Positions 8,622-16,648 of a DNA stretch of 64,000 nt are shown here, one piece after another. A model generated the notes under the pieces. It was not told where the DNA came from and searched no databases. It saw nothing but the letters and a program-made list of their open reading frames with translations. Made by a program: the position numbers and the translations under genes. The stretch is from Cytobacillus solani (GTDB lineage: Bacteria > Bacillota > Bacilli > Bacillales > Cytobacillaceae): contig NZ_LJIX01000006.1 in assembly GCF_001420595.1 (NCBI RefSeq), forward strand, positions 1,491,361 through 1,555,360. Direction: 5' to 3'. Numbering within the stretch: position 1 is the first letter of the stretch; every line of letters starts with the position of its first letter.

Positions 8622-9329
8622 ATGGAAAAATATTTTGATGCAACTTATATTCTGCAGTCGATACCCATGTTACTTCCCTTTTTAAAAGTGACATTTATGG
8701 TTGCTTGTTTATCCATTCTATTTGGAACAATTATTGGCTTTATCTTAGCAGCTGCCAAATTAGGAAAAAGCAAGATTGCTAGGAATTTAGCCAATGGCTA
8801 TATAACCATATTAAGATGTACACCTTCCATCGTTCTTCTTTTCTTAGTTTATTATGGGATTCCTGCCATTGGTAATAATTTAGGGATGAACCTAAATGAC
8901 ATTGACAAAGCTGTTTTTGTAATTGTTACTTTTTCACTTCAGTTTGGTGCGTTAATGTGTGAGGTCATTCGCTCTGCATATGAATCGATTGATAAAGGCC
9001 AATTTGAAGCGGCTGTCAGTGTCGGTTTAAGCAATATCCAAGCTTACGGGAGGATTATTTTTCCACAGGCATTCGTGGTCGCGCTTCCTAACTTTGGCAA
9101 TAGCTTGCTAGCACTGCTTCAGGAAGGGGCTTTAGCCTATACAATTGGGTTAATTGATATTGTAGGGAAGGCTAATCTTATTATTGCAAGTAACTACAAT
9201 GCGCATGCGTTGGAAATTTTTCTAGCATTATCTATTATTTACTGGGTTATTTCCATTGCGATTGAACATTTCTTCTTGAAATTAGAAAGGGCATTTAGTA
9301 AGGGAAAACAATCATTGAAAGCGTTGTAA
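8622..9329 (+). CDS. amino-acid ABC transporter permease 1
   Basis: 235 residues, HisM/GlnP-type permease with about five membrane helices. The cytoplasmic EAA loop, which contacts the ATPase, is seen as QFEAAVSVGLSNIQAYGRIIFPQA near residues 125-150. ATG with GGAGG upstream. Lies 36 bases after the binding-protein gene and 12 bases before the second permease, so clearly one operon and probably a heterodimeric channel. Confidence 0.9.
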   Translation: MEKYFDATYILQSIPMLLPFLKVTFMVACLSILFGTIIGFILAAAKLGKSKIARNLANGYITILRCTPSIVLLFLVYYGIPAIGNNLGMNLNDIDKAVFVIVTFSLQFGALMCEVIRSAYESIDKGQFEAAVSVGLSNIQAYGRIIFPQAFVVALPNFGNSLLALLQEGALAYTIGLIDIVGKANLIIASNYNAHALEIFLALSIIYWVISIAIEHFFLKLERAFSKGKQSLKAL

Positions 9330-9341
9330 GGCGGTGAAAGA

Positions 9342-10055
9342 GTGTCGGAAGGTCTGGATTATAAATTTTTGATTGATACTTTTTTTGTTGCATTATCAGG
9401 GGTGCCTATCGCATTGGCCATCACAATCGTAGCTTTAATGGTTGCGCTCCCTTTAGGTTTTATACTTGCCTTATCAAGAATTAACCGTTTTCTGGTATTG
9501 CATCGATTTGCACAAATATACGTTTCTTTTGTAAGGGGAACTCCAATTATTGTTCAAATTTTTATTGTATATAGCAGTATCCCTTTATTGCTTGATTCTA
9601 TAGTTACTAAATATAACTTCGAGATGAATGTGTATGATGTGAATCCGATTTGGTACGCTTTCATCGTTTTTTCCTTTAATACGACTGCCATCTTAATTGA
9701 AGTGTTTCGTTCGGCATTAAATACGGTGAGTAAAGGACAGCTGGAAGCTGCACAATCAGTTGGTTTAACAAATGTGCAAGCTTTTAGAAGAATTATTATC
9801 CCTCAGACATTGGTTGTTGCATTACCAAATATTTGTACTGTAACGGTTAATCTGATTAAAGCAACTTCTCTAGGATATGCACTGTCCTTGCAAGAGATCA
9901 CTTTAAGGGCAAAAGTAGCTGCCAATGTGGGATACAATTATGTTGAGGCATACATCGATATCTTTCTAGTCTATTTGATTTTGTGTAGTTTAGTAGAATA
10001 TATTTTCAAACTTTATGAGAAACGGTTAATTAAGTATAAGGCAGTAAATGCTTGA
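9342..10055 (+). CDS. amino-acid ABC transporter permease 2
   Basis: 237 residues, paralogue of the preceding permease, with EAA loop [25 protein letters not shown] start preceded by a ribosome site in GGCGGTGAAAG. Forms the second membrane half of the importer. Confidence 0.9.
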   Translation: MSEGLDYKFLIDTFFVALSGVPIALAITIVALMVALPLGFILALSRINRFLVLHRFAQIYVSFVRGTPIIVQIFIVYSSIPLLLDSIVTKYNFEMNVYDVNPIWYAFIVFSFNTTAILIEVFRSALNTVSKGQLEAAQSVGLTNVQAFRRIIIPQTLVVALPNICTVTVNLIKATSLGYALSLQEITLRAKVAANVGYNYVEAYIDIFLVYLILCSLVEYIFKLYEKRLIKYKAVNA

Positions 10056-10078
10056 GATTGAAGCAGGATGTGATCAAT

Positions 10079-10834
10079 ATGCTGGAAATTAAAAATATCC
10101 AAAAATCATTTGGTGAAAGTAAGATTTTAAAAGGTGTAGACATAAAAATAGATAAGGGTGATGTTGTCGTCATTCTTGGGCCAAGCGGCTCAGGTAAAAC
10201 AACGTTACTGAGATGCATCAACTTTCTGGAAAAAGCAGATGAGGGGCTAGCAGTTTTTGACGGGATAGATATAAACTTGAAAACGGCATCAAAGAGACAA
10301 ATCCACTCAATAAGGCAGAAAACTGCCTTTGTCTTTCAAAATTACAATCTATTTAATAATAAAACGGCATTAGAAAATGTAACCGAAGGACTGATTGTTG
10401 GGAGAAAGATGCCAAAAGAGGAAGCGAATGAGCTAGGTAAAAAAGCTTTAAATAAGGTAGGTTTATCAGAAAAATACAATGCATATCCTAGTGAATTATC
10501 TGGCGGACAACAGCAGAGGGTTGGCATTGCGAGGGCGGTGGTAATTGATCCTGATATTATTCTTTTTGATGAACCGACTTCTGCACTTGATCCTGAACTT
10601 GTCGGTGAGGTATTAACAGTAATGAAGAATATCGCTAAAGAGGGAACAACGATGTTAGTTGTCACACATGAAATGTCTTTTGCAAAAGATGTAGCAAACA
10701 GAGTGATCTTTATGGATGAAGGAATTGTTATTGAAGAGGGATCACCAAAAGATATTTTCGTCCATCCAAAAGAAGAGCGTACGAGAAAATTTTTAAAGAG
10801 GGTATTGCCAGAGGATTTTACTTATTATATTTAG
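10079..10834 (+). CDS. amino-acid ABC transporter ATP-binding protein
   Basis: 251 residues. Walker [11 protein letters not shown]-loop region FQNYNLF, ABC signature [14 protein letters not shown], Walker [13 protein letters not shown] and H-loop VTHEMSF are all intact, in the GlnQ/TcyN style. An in-frame upstream start at 10052 would overlap the permease gene; the ATG at 10079 ([12 protein letters not shown]) fits family N-termini. Last gene of the operon, followed by a strong terminator. Confidence 0.92.
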   Translation: MLEIKNIQKSFGESKILKGVDIKIDKGDVVVILGPSGSGKTTLLRCINFLEKADEGLAVFDGIDINLKTASKRQIHSIRQKTAFVFQNYNLFNNKTALENVTEGLIVGRKMPKEEANELGKKALNKVGLSEKYNAYPSELSGGQQQRVGIARAVVIDPDIILFDEPTSALDPELVGEVLTVMKNIAKEGTTMLVVTHEMSFAKDVANRVIFMDEGIVIEEGSPKDIFVHPKEERTRKFLKRVLPEDFTYYI

Positions 10835-10865
10835 CTGTTGGTGAATGGATAATATTTTGATCGTG

Positions 10866-10905
10866 GCCCAATTTCTCAAAAATGATAGTGAGAAATTGGG
10901 CTTTT
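10866..10905 (+). terminator. strong rho-independent terminator
   Basis: Perfect 13-bp stem GCCCAATTTCTCA / TGAGAAATTGGGC with a ten-base loop and TTTT after it. Ends the ABC operon and may serve the opposing gene at 10942. Confidence 0.85.
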
Positions 10906-10941
10906 CATTTAATCCTAAAATGGCTTATGTCATTCCATCCT

Positions 10942-11178
10942 TCACAAATTTTCAGCTGAGTCTGAAAATGACAGATGTTTGTTAGTATTCAATAGCTTAT
11001 AATTCCGATGCGACACAACGGTATAGAGTGTATCAATATTTATTCGGTCTGCATCAGAAGGACTGATTTGTACAATCACACTCGATTCCTTCACTTTAAT
11101 AACCTCTCCATTAATCGAAAGATTGTTCCGTTTAAAAAGGACTTGATCTCCTTCGCTAGCTATTTTGCTTGTAAACAT
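10942..11178 (-). CDS. DUF2187 (KOW-like) small protein
   Basis: 78 residues with the short beta-barrel pattern of DUF2187 (KVKESSVIVQIS, then YTVVSHRNYKLL). The family is common in Bacillaceae and its role is unknown; resemblance to KOW folds hints at RNA or ribosome contact. ATG at codon 4 of the open frame (11178) is chosen because AGGGGA lies nine bases upstream, whereas the first ATG is only one base from it. Shares its upstream region with the TetR operators. Confidence 0.75.
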   Translation of the reverse strand: MFTSKIASEGDQVLFKRNNLSINGEVIKVKESSVIVQISPSDADRINIDTLYTVVSHRNYKLLNTNKHLSFSDSAENL

Positions 11179-11235
11179 TTTCAACATTCCCCTATCTATT
11201 TTGAGATCGGAAATCTATGGTGTGCAGATAAAACA

Positions 11236-11249
11236 TGAACTTTGGTTCA
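11236..11249 (+). promoter_or_regulatory. TetR operator copy 1
   Basis: TGAACTTTGGTTCA, palindrome of form TGAAY-N4-RTTCA between the divergent DUF2187 and tetR genes. Together with copy 2 it also forms a larger inverted repeat: AAAACATGAACT here and AGTTCATGTTTT after copy 2. Confidence 0.7.
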
Positions 11250-11286
11250 ATTATTGCATGTGACTAATTGTCTGTCAATTTTAAAG

Positions 11287-11300
11287 TGAATCTTAGTTCA
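11287..11300 (+). promoter_or_regulatory. TetR operator copy 2
   Basis: TGAATCTTAGTTCA, same palindrome class, about 40 bases before the tetR start, suitably placed for autorepression. Confidence 0.7.
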
Positions 11301-11338
11301 TGTTTTATATGTGATATGATAAGGAAAGAGGTGATTGG

Positions 11339-11998
11339 ATGTCTGAAAGAGATGAAGGACAGCTAGTTGGGGTATTTCCTTCTATACCGAAACAAATACG
11401 TGCACAGAAAAAAAGACTAGCTCTGCTTGAGAGCGGGCGCAGTTTATTTATAGAAAAAGGGTATGAGCAAACGACTGCAAAGGATATTGCTTCTCATGCC
11501 GGTGTAGCAACGGGGACATTTTATCGCTATTTTTCAGATAAACGGCAGCTGTTATTGGCTTTATTGGAGGATAAAATGGAAGAGCTGTTGCCACCTGTAC
11601 CTAATTGGATGCACAGAAATCCGGAACAATTGCTCACGTCCCTCCTGGAACATTATATTAATTCGTTAGAAGCTATTGGCATTCATCGTGTTCTCCCAGA
11701 GTTATTGCCAAAAGACCCAGAGCTATCAGAGGTCATGTTAGAAGCAAGAAAAAGTTTGCATGCAAGAATATATAAAGGGTTACAAAGTGCCAAAGATGAG
11801 GGACTAACATGGGAAGACCTAGATTTAGATACGGTTACTTGGACAATAATATTAATGGTTGAAAACAGTCCTGAAAAAGAGGAACAAAGTGGAAGTCCGT
11901 TAGAATATGATGAAATGGCTAAGGTCATTTGCCGACTCGTTTTTCCTCCACAAATTATGGAGAAAATGTATGAAAGTAACGGTGAAACCAAAAGATGA
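11339..11998 (+). CDS. TetR/AcrR family transcriptional regulator
   Basis: 219 residues. N-terminal helix-turn-helix at about residues 30-75 (FIEKGYEQTTAKDIASHAGVATGTFYRYF in outline), followed by an alpha-helical ligand and dimer domain typical of TetR proteins. ATG follows AGAGGTG. Two TGAAY-N4-RTTCA palindromes lie upstream and two more between this gene and the CBS gene, one overlapping the stop codon. This strongly suggests autoregulation and control of the CBS-domain gene. Ligand unknown; many relatives sense acyl-CoA or drugs. Confidence 0.88.
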   Translation: MSERDEGQLVGVFPSIPKQIRAQKKRLALLESGRSLFIEKGYEQTTAKDIASHAGVATGTFYRYFSDKRQLLLALLEDKMEELLPPVPNWMHRNPEQLLTSLLEHYINSLEAIGIHRVLPELLPKDPELSEVMLEARKSLHARIYKGLQSAKDEGLTWEDLDLDTVTWTIILMVENSPEKEEQSGSPLEYDEMAKVICRLVFPPQIMEKMYESNGETKR

Positions 11999-12009
11999 AT
12001 TAGAGTTCA
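11996..12009 (+). promoter_or_regulatory. TetR operator copy 3
   Basis: TGAATTAGAGTTCA; its first three bases are the TGA stop of tetR. Lies just before the -35 of the CBS gene promoter. Confidence 0.65.
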
Positions 12010-12018
12010 TATTTTTTC

Positions 12019-12047
12019 TTGACTTCAAAAAGACAGCATGAAATACT
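12019..12047 (+). promoter_or_regulatory. promoter of the CBS-domain gene
   Basis: TTGACT at 12019-12024, 17-base spacer, AATACT at 12042-12047. It is flanked by operator copies 3 and 4, the latter directly touching the -10. Confidence 0.6.
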
Positions 12048-12061
12048 TGAACTATGATTCA
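12048..12061 (+). promoter_or_regulatory. TetR operator copy 4
   Basis: TGAACTATGATTCA, immediately after the -10 box, at the expected transcription start of the CBS gene. Confidence 0.65.
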
Positions 12062-12101
12062 TATTTATAAACTATTTGTTCCAACAATGAGGTGTTAAGG
12101 C

Positions 12102-12566
12102 ATGAAGGTTAGAGAATTCATGATTACAAATGTAATTAAAGCGCATCCAAAGGACAGTATTAGAGAAGTAATGACGATGTTTGTTGAAAAAAAAGTTGGC
12201 GGCCTGCCCATTTGTGAAACTGATGGGACATTGGTAGGAATGGTATCTGATGGGGATATTTTGAGATCGATTAAGCCAATTGAGCAGCGTGTCTATGATT
12301 TCGTCTTTTATATGGAATACTTGGGCGAGGAGAATTTACAAAGTCGTTTGAAGGATTTAACAGAGAAGGAAATCATTAAAATTGCAAAAACAAAAGGGCT
12401 TATTACCGTTTCCCCTGATGATGAAATTGAGCATGCGGTCACATTATTATCTAAGCATCATTTTAAAAAGCTCCCAGTTGTTAACCAAAATAATAGGGTA
12501 GTTGGTGTAATCAGCAGGGGAGACGTGATACGAAAAATTCAAAAATCGATCCTTAATGAATTATAG
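12102..12566 (+). CDS. two-CBS-domain protein
   Basis: 154 residues consisting of a CBS pair: one domain at about 1-60 (MVSDGDILR) and one at about 95-150 (GVISRGDVIRKI), with a roughly 35-residue linker. CBS pairs bind adenine nucleotides and usually act as sensory modules; no catalytic or transport domain is attached. ATG after GAGGTGTTAAGGC. Promoter and operators indicate control by the adjacent TetR protein. Partner protein unknown. Confidence 0.85.
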   Translation: MKVREFMITNVIKAHPKDSIREVMTMFVEKKVGGLPICETDGTLVGMVSDGDILRSIKPIEQRVYDFVFYMEYLGEENLQSRLKDLTEKEIIKIAKTKGLITVSPDDEIEHAVTLLSKHHFKKLPVVNQNNRVVGVISRGDVIRKIQKSILNEL

Positions 12567-12575
12567 GGAAGCTAA

Positions 12576-12616
12576 AAAGCTGAAGCTCCATAAAAATGGT
12601 CTTTCAGCTTTTTTTA
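12576..12616. terminator. bidirectional terminator
   Basis: AAAGCTGAAG / CTTTCAGCTTT stem with one bulge, extended T-run on the plus strand, between convergent genes. Confidence 0.75.
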
Positions 12617-12635
12617 TTGCAATTACTTATACCAT

Positions 12636-13790
12636 TCAATCTTTGTAGCTATTAATCGCATTTTTTGCTAGCAGCAGGATCGTCATGTCATCCATCGGAG
12701 GATTATGAAGTCCAGCACGTACGTCTCGGTAATACCTTTGCAGCGGATTTTTTTCAGATAAACTGCGGGCACCGACTATTCTCATTGCTATATCAACGAC
12801 TGTGATCGCGCTGTTTGTGACGGAAAGCTTTACTGCACCTAATTCAGGATTCATTTGGGCCCGCTCATCCTTTGTTGAATAATCCCATTGTTTAGCAACC
12901 GAATAGAGAAAATGTCTTGCTCTCATTAATTCTAATTCTATTTCTCCGATTTTCTGCTGAACATTAGGAAAATCACTGATTGTTCCCTTTATACTATTAG
13001 GGGAATAGCTCTTGGCAAATTCAATCGCATAGCTCGCAGCAGCTTGAGCGATTCCAAGGTAACATGCAGGAATATGAAGCAGCCATCCAGAAGCTCCTTT
13101 TTTTCCAGGTTCAACATACTCAACTAAGAATTCGTCTTTAATCCTGACATTATTTAATACTAAATCATGGCTTCCTGTTCCTTTCATTGCGATGCTATCC
13201 CATGTTTCTTCAATTTCAACGCCTTGAGTTGATCGCGGGATTAAAAAATAGGCAACCAAGTCACTTTCTGGAATAAAAGCTGTTACATTAAAGTAATCAA
13301 GAACAGGGGATAAGGTCGTAAATGTTTTGCGCCCGTTAATCAGCCAATATCCTTCGTGTTTTACAGCTGTAGTGGTTGGCTTTCCCCCTCTAGTGGGACT
13401 CCCAGTCTGTGGTTCTGAAGCACAATTATTAATAAGTGCTCCATTTTTTACATCTTCACAGAGCATTTGAAAAATGGATTCATCCCAGCTGTTTTTTTCT
13501 CCTAAGTCCTGAATGATTCCCATATGCCAGCCAATGGATAAGGCGGTTGCTCCATCTCCTCTAGCGATATATTCTTGAAAACGAATAAGATCATATAGAG
13601 AAATCTCTTCGCCTCCGTATCTTTTTGGGAGAGTTAACGAAGTGTAGCCAGACATTTTTAGCTCAGAAATATTTTGAAATGGGAATGCACCTTCTTCATC
13701 AATTTTAGCCGACCTAGATAAAAATGTTTTAGAAAGCTTGCTCATTAATTCAAGTCGTTCTTTCAAACTTGGTGTATCTTGAAATTTCAT
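12636..13790 (-). CDS. acyl-CoA dehydrogenase-family flavoprotein, YdbM-like
   Basis: 384 residues. Acyl-CoA dehydrogenase layout: helical N-domain (LPKRYGGEEISLYDLIRFQE), middle beta-domain (HEGYWLINGRKTFTT) and C-terminal helical domain. Size and sequence feel match B. subtilis YdbM, which belongs with the DszC-like flavin monooxygenase branch and is under sulfur control there. A TAAWCC-N4-GGWTTA palindrome lies upstream at 13834. The substrate cannot be told from sequence; a role in organosulfur use is inference. Confidence 0.75.
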   Translation of the reverse strand: MKFQDTPSLKERLELMSKLSKTFLSRSAKIDEEGAFPFQNISELKMSGYTSLTLPKRYGGEEISLYDLIRFQEYIARGDGATALSIGWHMGIIQDLGEKNSWDESIFQMLCEDVKNGALINNCASEPQTGSPTRGGKPTTTAVKHEGYWLINGRKTFTTLSPVLDYFNVTAFIPESDLVAYFLIPRSTQGVEIEETWDSIAMKGTGSHDLVLNNVRIKDEFLVEYVEPGKKGASGWLLHIPACYLGIAQAAASYAIEFAKSYSPNSIKGTISDFPNVQQKIGEIELELMRARHFLYSVAKQWDYSTKDERAQMNPELGAVKLSVTNSAITVVDIAMRIVGARSLSEKNPLQRYYRDVRAGLHNPPMDDMTILLLAKNAINSYKD

Positions 13791-13833
13791 TCAACCATCA
13801 TCCCCTAAATTTAATTAACACTCCATTTCTCAC

Positions 13834-13849
13834 TAATCCTATCGGTTTA
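13834..13849 (-). promoter_or_regulatory. palindrome upstream of the YdbM-like gene
   Basis: TAATCCTATCGGTTTA is an inverted repeat (TAAWCC-N4-GGWTTA) about 45 bases before the gene start. It may be an operator; it does not clearly match the published CymR motif. Confidence 0.4.
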
Positions 13850-13965
13850 AATTTAACCTTAATTATACATCTTATTGAAAAAAGATTCCATTAAATACTT
13901 AGGAAGAAATAGTTAAAAATAACACTTTTTGATGGTAAAATAAAGAAAAAAGTAGAGGCAATTGA

Positions 13966-14781
13966 ATGATTATTTTTGAAGCAGATAGGGCAAGAAAAAA
14001 GATTGATGGTATAAATATCTTACATGATATTTCTCTTTGTATTTCACGAGGGGAAAAAGTTGCTATCACTGGACATAATGGGTCGGGAAAAAGCAGTTTG
14101 TTAAAACTGATTGGCGGTTTCTATGAAAACACCTCTGGTCAAGTAAAAAGGATAATGAGTAAGACTGGGTATGTCCCAGAGCATTTTCCTGAGAATATTC
14201 GATTTAAAATGCAGGAATATTTACTATTAATGGGTAAAATGAACGGTAAATCGGAGTCTGAACTCATTAAGAGAATTCAAATCTATGCGGAAATATTCGC
14301 CATTACAGACTTTTTGAATACCCCTTTAAAAAATTGTTCAAAGGGAACAAAGCAAAAAGCGGGTATTATTCAAGCATTGCTAATCGATCCAGATATTCTT
14401 TTATTGGACGAACCGTTAACTGGCTTGGATGAAGCGACACAAGTGGAACTGTTAAACGAATTAGCTTCTTATAAAACAGGATTAACAATCGTCTTTACAG
14501 CACATGAGACATTATTAATCGATGGTTTGGCAGATCGGGTGATAACTGTTGCTAATGGAAGGATCATTGCAGACGAAAAGAAGGAAATAAAGGAAAAATA
14601 CAGATGTATAAAAGCTATCGTTCCGAATCAAACAATAGCTTTAGAGATTCCTAGTATTCATATTCATTATCTAGAAGAACATACAGTTGAGATAACGGTT
14701 TTATGTGATCATTCGGATGAAGTTCTAACCAAGCTCTTAGAAAGTGGCTGCTCAATTGTGGAGTTAATAGAGAAGAGGTAG
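13966..14781 (+). CDS. ABC transporter ATP-binding protein
   Basis: 271 residues. Walker A TGHNGSGKSS, Walker B ILLLDEPLTGLD and H-loop TAHET are present. The signature is CSKGTKQKAGI instead of LSGGQ, as in several EcsA/BcrA-type exporters. About 70 C-terminal residues follow the nucleotide-binding domain. It ends four bases before the permease gene 14786-15484, so the two form an export-type ABC transporter of unknown substrate. Confidence 0.85.
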   Translation: MIIFEADRARKKIDGINILHDISLCISRGEKVAITGHNGSGKSSLLKLIGGFYENTSGQVKRIMSKTGYVPEHFPENIRFKMQEYLLLMGKMNGKSESELIKRIQIYAEIFAITDFLNTPLKNCSKGTKQKAGIIQALLIDPDILLLDEPLTGLDEATQVELLNELASYKTGLTIVFTAHETLLIDGLADRVITVANGRIIADEKKEIKEKYRCIKAIVPNQTIALEIPSIHIHYLEEHTVEITVLCDHSDEVLTKLLESGCSIVELIEKR

Positions 14782-14785
14782 GAAA

Positions 14786-15484
14786 GTGTCAGCTTTTGTC
14801 CGTTATGAGCTATTAAACTTTATCCGGTCATTAAAGTTTATTCCCCCAGTTGTCATATACCTGGCTTGGATATTTATTTTGTATGCATATAAAAACGTGC
14901 CCATACTAAGCAGCTATGGAGTTTCGTCTATCGCTATATACTTAGTAATGACATGGCTAGCAATGGCCATGTTTTCGATGGAGGAAGAAAGTGAAAAGCA
15001 TATTCTATTCGCACATTTAGGAAGTAAATGGAGATACTTGCGAGGTAAATGGCATACTTTATTTCTTATGATGATCCCACTCATGCTATTTGCAGTGTTC
15101 TTTCCAATCATCACTGGCAGTTTTAATGATGGAATGACAATAGAATATTATCTGTTAACATTTTTTTGCCACACTGTTTTTGCTATTTTTGGAGTTTTAG
15201 TAGGAACGCTTTTTTCAGCAACAGGTTTAGCCGTTAAAAGGTACGCCTGGCTATCAGCTGTATTTGTAATAGTTTGTTCACTAGCATCAAAGTCATTGAT
15301 AGAAACGGCAGCCTTTTTGAAGTGGGTTCTATGGATTTTCCCGCCGGTTTTTAATGTTATTGAACATATGGGGAATGAATTTATTGTAAACACAGACTTT
15401 TGGATCAATATTATTTTTGTGATTATTTATATTACTCTAACCACAATCATAGTTGTTTTGCTATTTTTAAAGAAGGAGCGTTAA
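14786..15484 (+). CDS. ABC transporter permease
   Basis: 232 residues, six predicted membrane helices, ABC-2-like half without recognisable specific family. GTG start; GAGGTAGG overlaps the end of the ATPase gene, so translation is likely coupled. Partner of the preceding ATPase. Export of a peptide or lipid is possible but not supported by direct evidence. Confidence 0.75.
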   Translation: MSAFVRYELLNFIRSLKFIPPVVIYLAWIFILYAYKNVPILSSYGVSSIAIYLVMTWLAMAMFSMEEESEKHILFAHLGSKWRYLRGKWHTLFLMMIPLMLFAVFFPIITGSFNDGMTIEYYLLTFFCHTVFAIFGVLVGTLFSATGLAVKRYAWLSAVFVIVCSLASKSLIETAAFLKWVLWIFPPVFNVIEHMGNEFIVNTDFWINIIFVIIYITLTTIIVVLLFLKKER

Positions 15485-15499
15485 TAAAATTATGGAAGG

Positions 15500-15533
15500 G
15501 TGAATCAATTTTAGTGATTGATTCACTTTTTTT
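15500..15533 (+). terminator. rho-independent terminator
   Basis: Perfect stem GTGAATCAAT / ATTGATTCAC followed by T-run. Confidence 0.85.
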
Positions 15534-15558
15534 ATAAAAAAATTAAAAGTTATATCAG

Positions 15559-15587
15559 TTGACGGCTCGCAGCGATTATTGTAGTAT
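15559..15587 (+). promoter_or_regulatory. promoter of the azoreductase gene
   Basis: TTGACG at 15559-15564, 17-base spacer, TAGTAT at 15582-15587. Confidence 0.55.
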
Positions 15588-15661
15588 ATCAATGTATCTT
15601 GAATTAAATATATTTTATTTCGAGGTAATAAATAGATATAAAGTTAGGAGATAAGATTATA

Positions 15662-16297
15662 ATGAACGTTTTAGTAGTTAAAGCTAATAATCGTCCTGCA
15701 ACAGAGGGCATTTCAAGCAGAATGTATGAAGTTTTCATGGAGGAAGCTAGAAAAGTTTCTGGTATTGAACTAAATACATTTGATGTTTTCGCAGAGGATA
15801 TGCCATATTTCGGTCAGGACTTTTTCAATGCGATGGGAAAAACTGCACAAGGTGCAGAATTAAATGATATCGAGCAACGTATTCTTGCTGCTTCAACAAA
15901 AGCGATGGATGCATTTATGGCTGCAGATACAGTAGTATTCGCATTCCCATTATGGAATCAAACAATCCCAGCAGCACTACAAACTTTCATTGACTATATT
16001 TACCGTGCAGGTGTAACGTTTAAATATACTGAAAATGGACCTGTTGGATTGGTGCCTGAGAAAAAGGTTATCATTTTAAATGCACGTGGGGGAGATTACT
16101 CTACACCGCAAATGGCTCCACTTGAAATGAGTGTAAACTATGTAAGACAAATTATGAATCTGTTTGGTATTCAGCAAATTGAAGAAGTGATTATCGAGGG
16201 TCATAATCAATACCCTGACCGTGCAGAAGAAATTGTGTCAGAAGGTATGGAGCGTGTCAAAGCTTCAACTGGTAAATTATCACCAGTTCATGCATAA
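15662..16297 (+). CDS. FMN-dependent NADH-azoreductase (AzoR family)
   Basis: 211 residues with a flavodoxin-like fold. FMN-contact segments visible: FPLWNQTIPAALQTFIDY near residues 100-117 and NARGGDYS near 140. Members reduce quinones and azo compounds by two-electron transfer and protect against thiol-reactive quinones. Monocistronic, with its own promoter and a strong terminator. ATG preceded by AGGAGATAAGATTATA. Confidence 0.9.
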   Translation: MNVLVVKANNRPATEGISSRMYEVFMEEARKVSGIELNTFDVFAEDMPYFGQDFFNAMGKTAQGAELNDIEQRILAASTKAMDAFMAADTVVFAFPLWNQTIPAALQTFIDYIYRAGVTFKYTENGPVGLVPEKKVIILNARGGDYSTPQMAPLEMSVNYVRQIMNLFGIQQIEEVIIEGHNQYPDRAEEIVSEGMERVKASTGKLSPVHA

Positions 16298-16330
16298 TTC
16301 GTTTGATGATTGACAAAATAACAGCAGTAG

Positions 16331-16370
16331 TAGCTCTAATTCCTAGCTAAGGAGTTAGAGCTATTTTTTT
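16331..16370 (+). terminator. rho-independent terminator
   Basis: TAGCTCTAA / TTAGAGCTA stem extended by TCC/GGA, followed by seven T. Confidence 0.85.
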
Positions 16371-16386
16371 ATAAAATATAGGTGTC

Positions 16387-16414
16387 TTTACATATGAATA
16401 TTCTGGTGTATAAT
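16387..16414 (+). promoter_or_regulatory. promoter of the symporter operon
   Basis: TTTACA at 16387-16392, 16-base spacer, TATAAT at 16409-16414. Confidence 0.6.
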
Positions 16415-16463
16415 AAGGTTGTTAATTTGCTATTTTTTTATGTTAGTAGCTGGGGGTGATTCT

Positions 16464-16646
16464 ATGAAATCTACAGAGTTGAAATGGGCGTTAGTAATCC
16501 TTGTGATTGTTTTGCTCGGTTATATACTTCCATATACTTTGTTTACAAACATAGCCGCATGGTATGGAAGTTTTTTATTGTGGACAATTTTGGCAATAGC
16601 AATTATTGGAATTAATTATTTGATAACGAGGAAGTGGGGTGAGTAA
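16464..16646 (+). CDS. small two-helix membrane protein paired with a sodium symporter
   Basis: 60 residues with two hydrophobic helices and a C-terminal RKWGE. ATG at 16464 has GGGGGTGAT upstream; the open frame extends further 5' but without a ribosome site. It ends two bases before the symporter start. Small accessory proteins of this kind often precede SSS transporters (compare YhdT with PanF), so a subunit or stability role is inferred. Confidence 0.75.
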   Translation: MKSTELKWALVILVIVLLGYILPYTLFTNIAAWYGSFLLWTILAIAIIGINYLITRKWGE

Positions 16647-16648
16647 TC

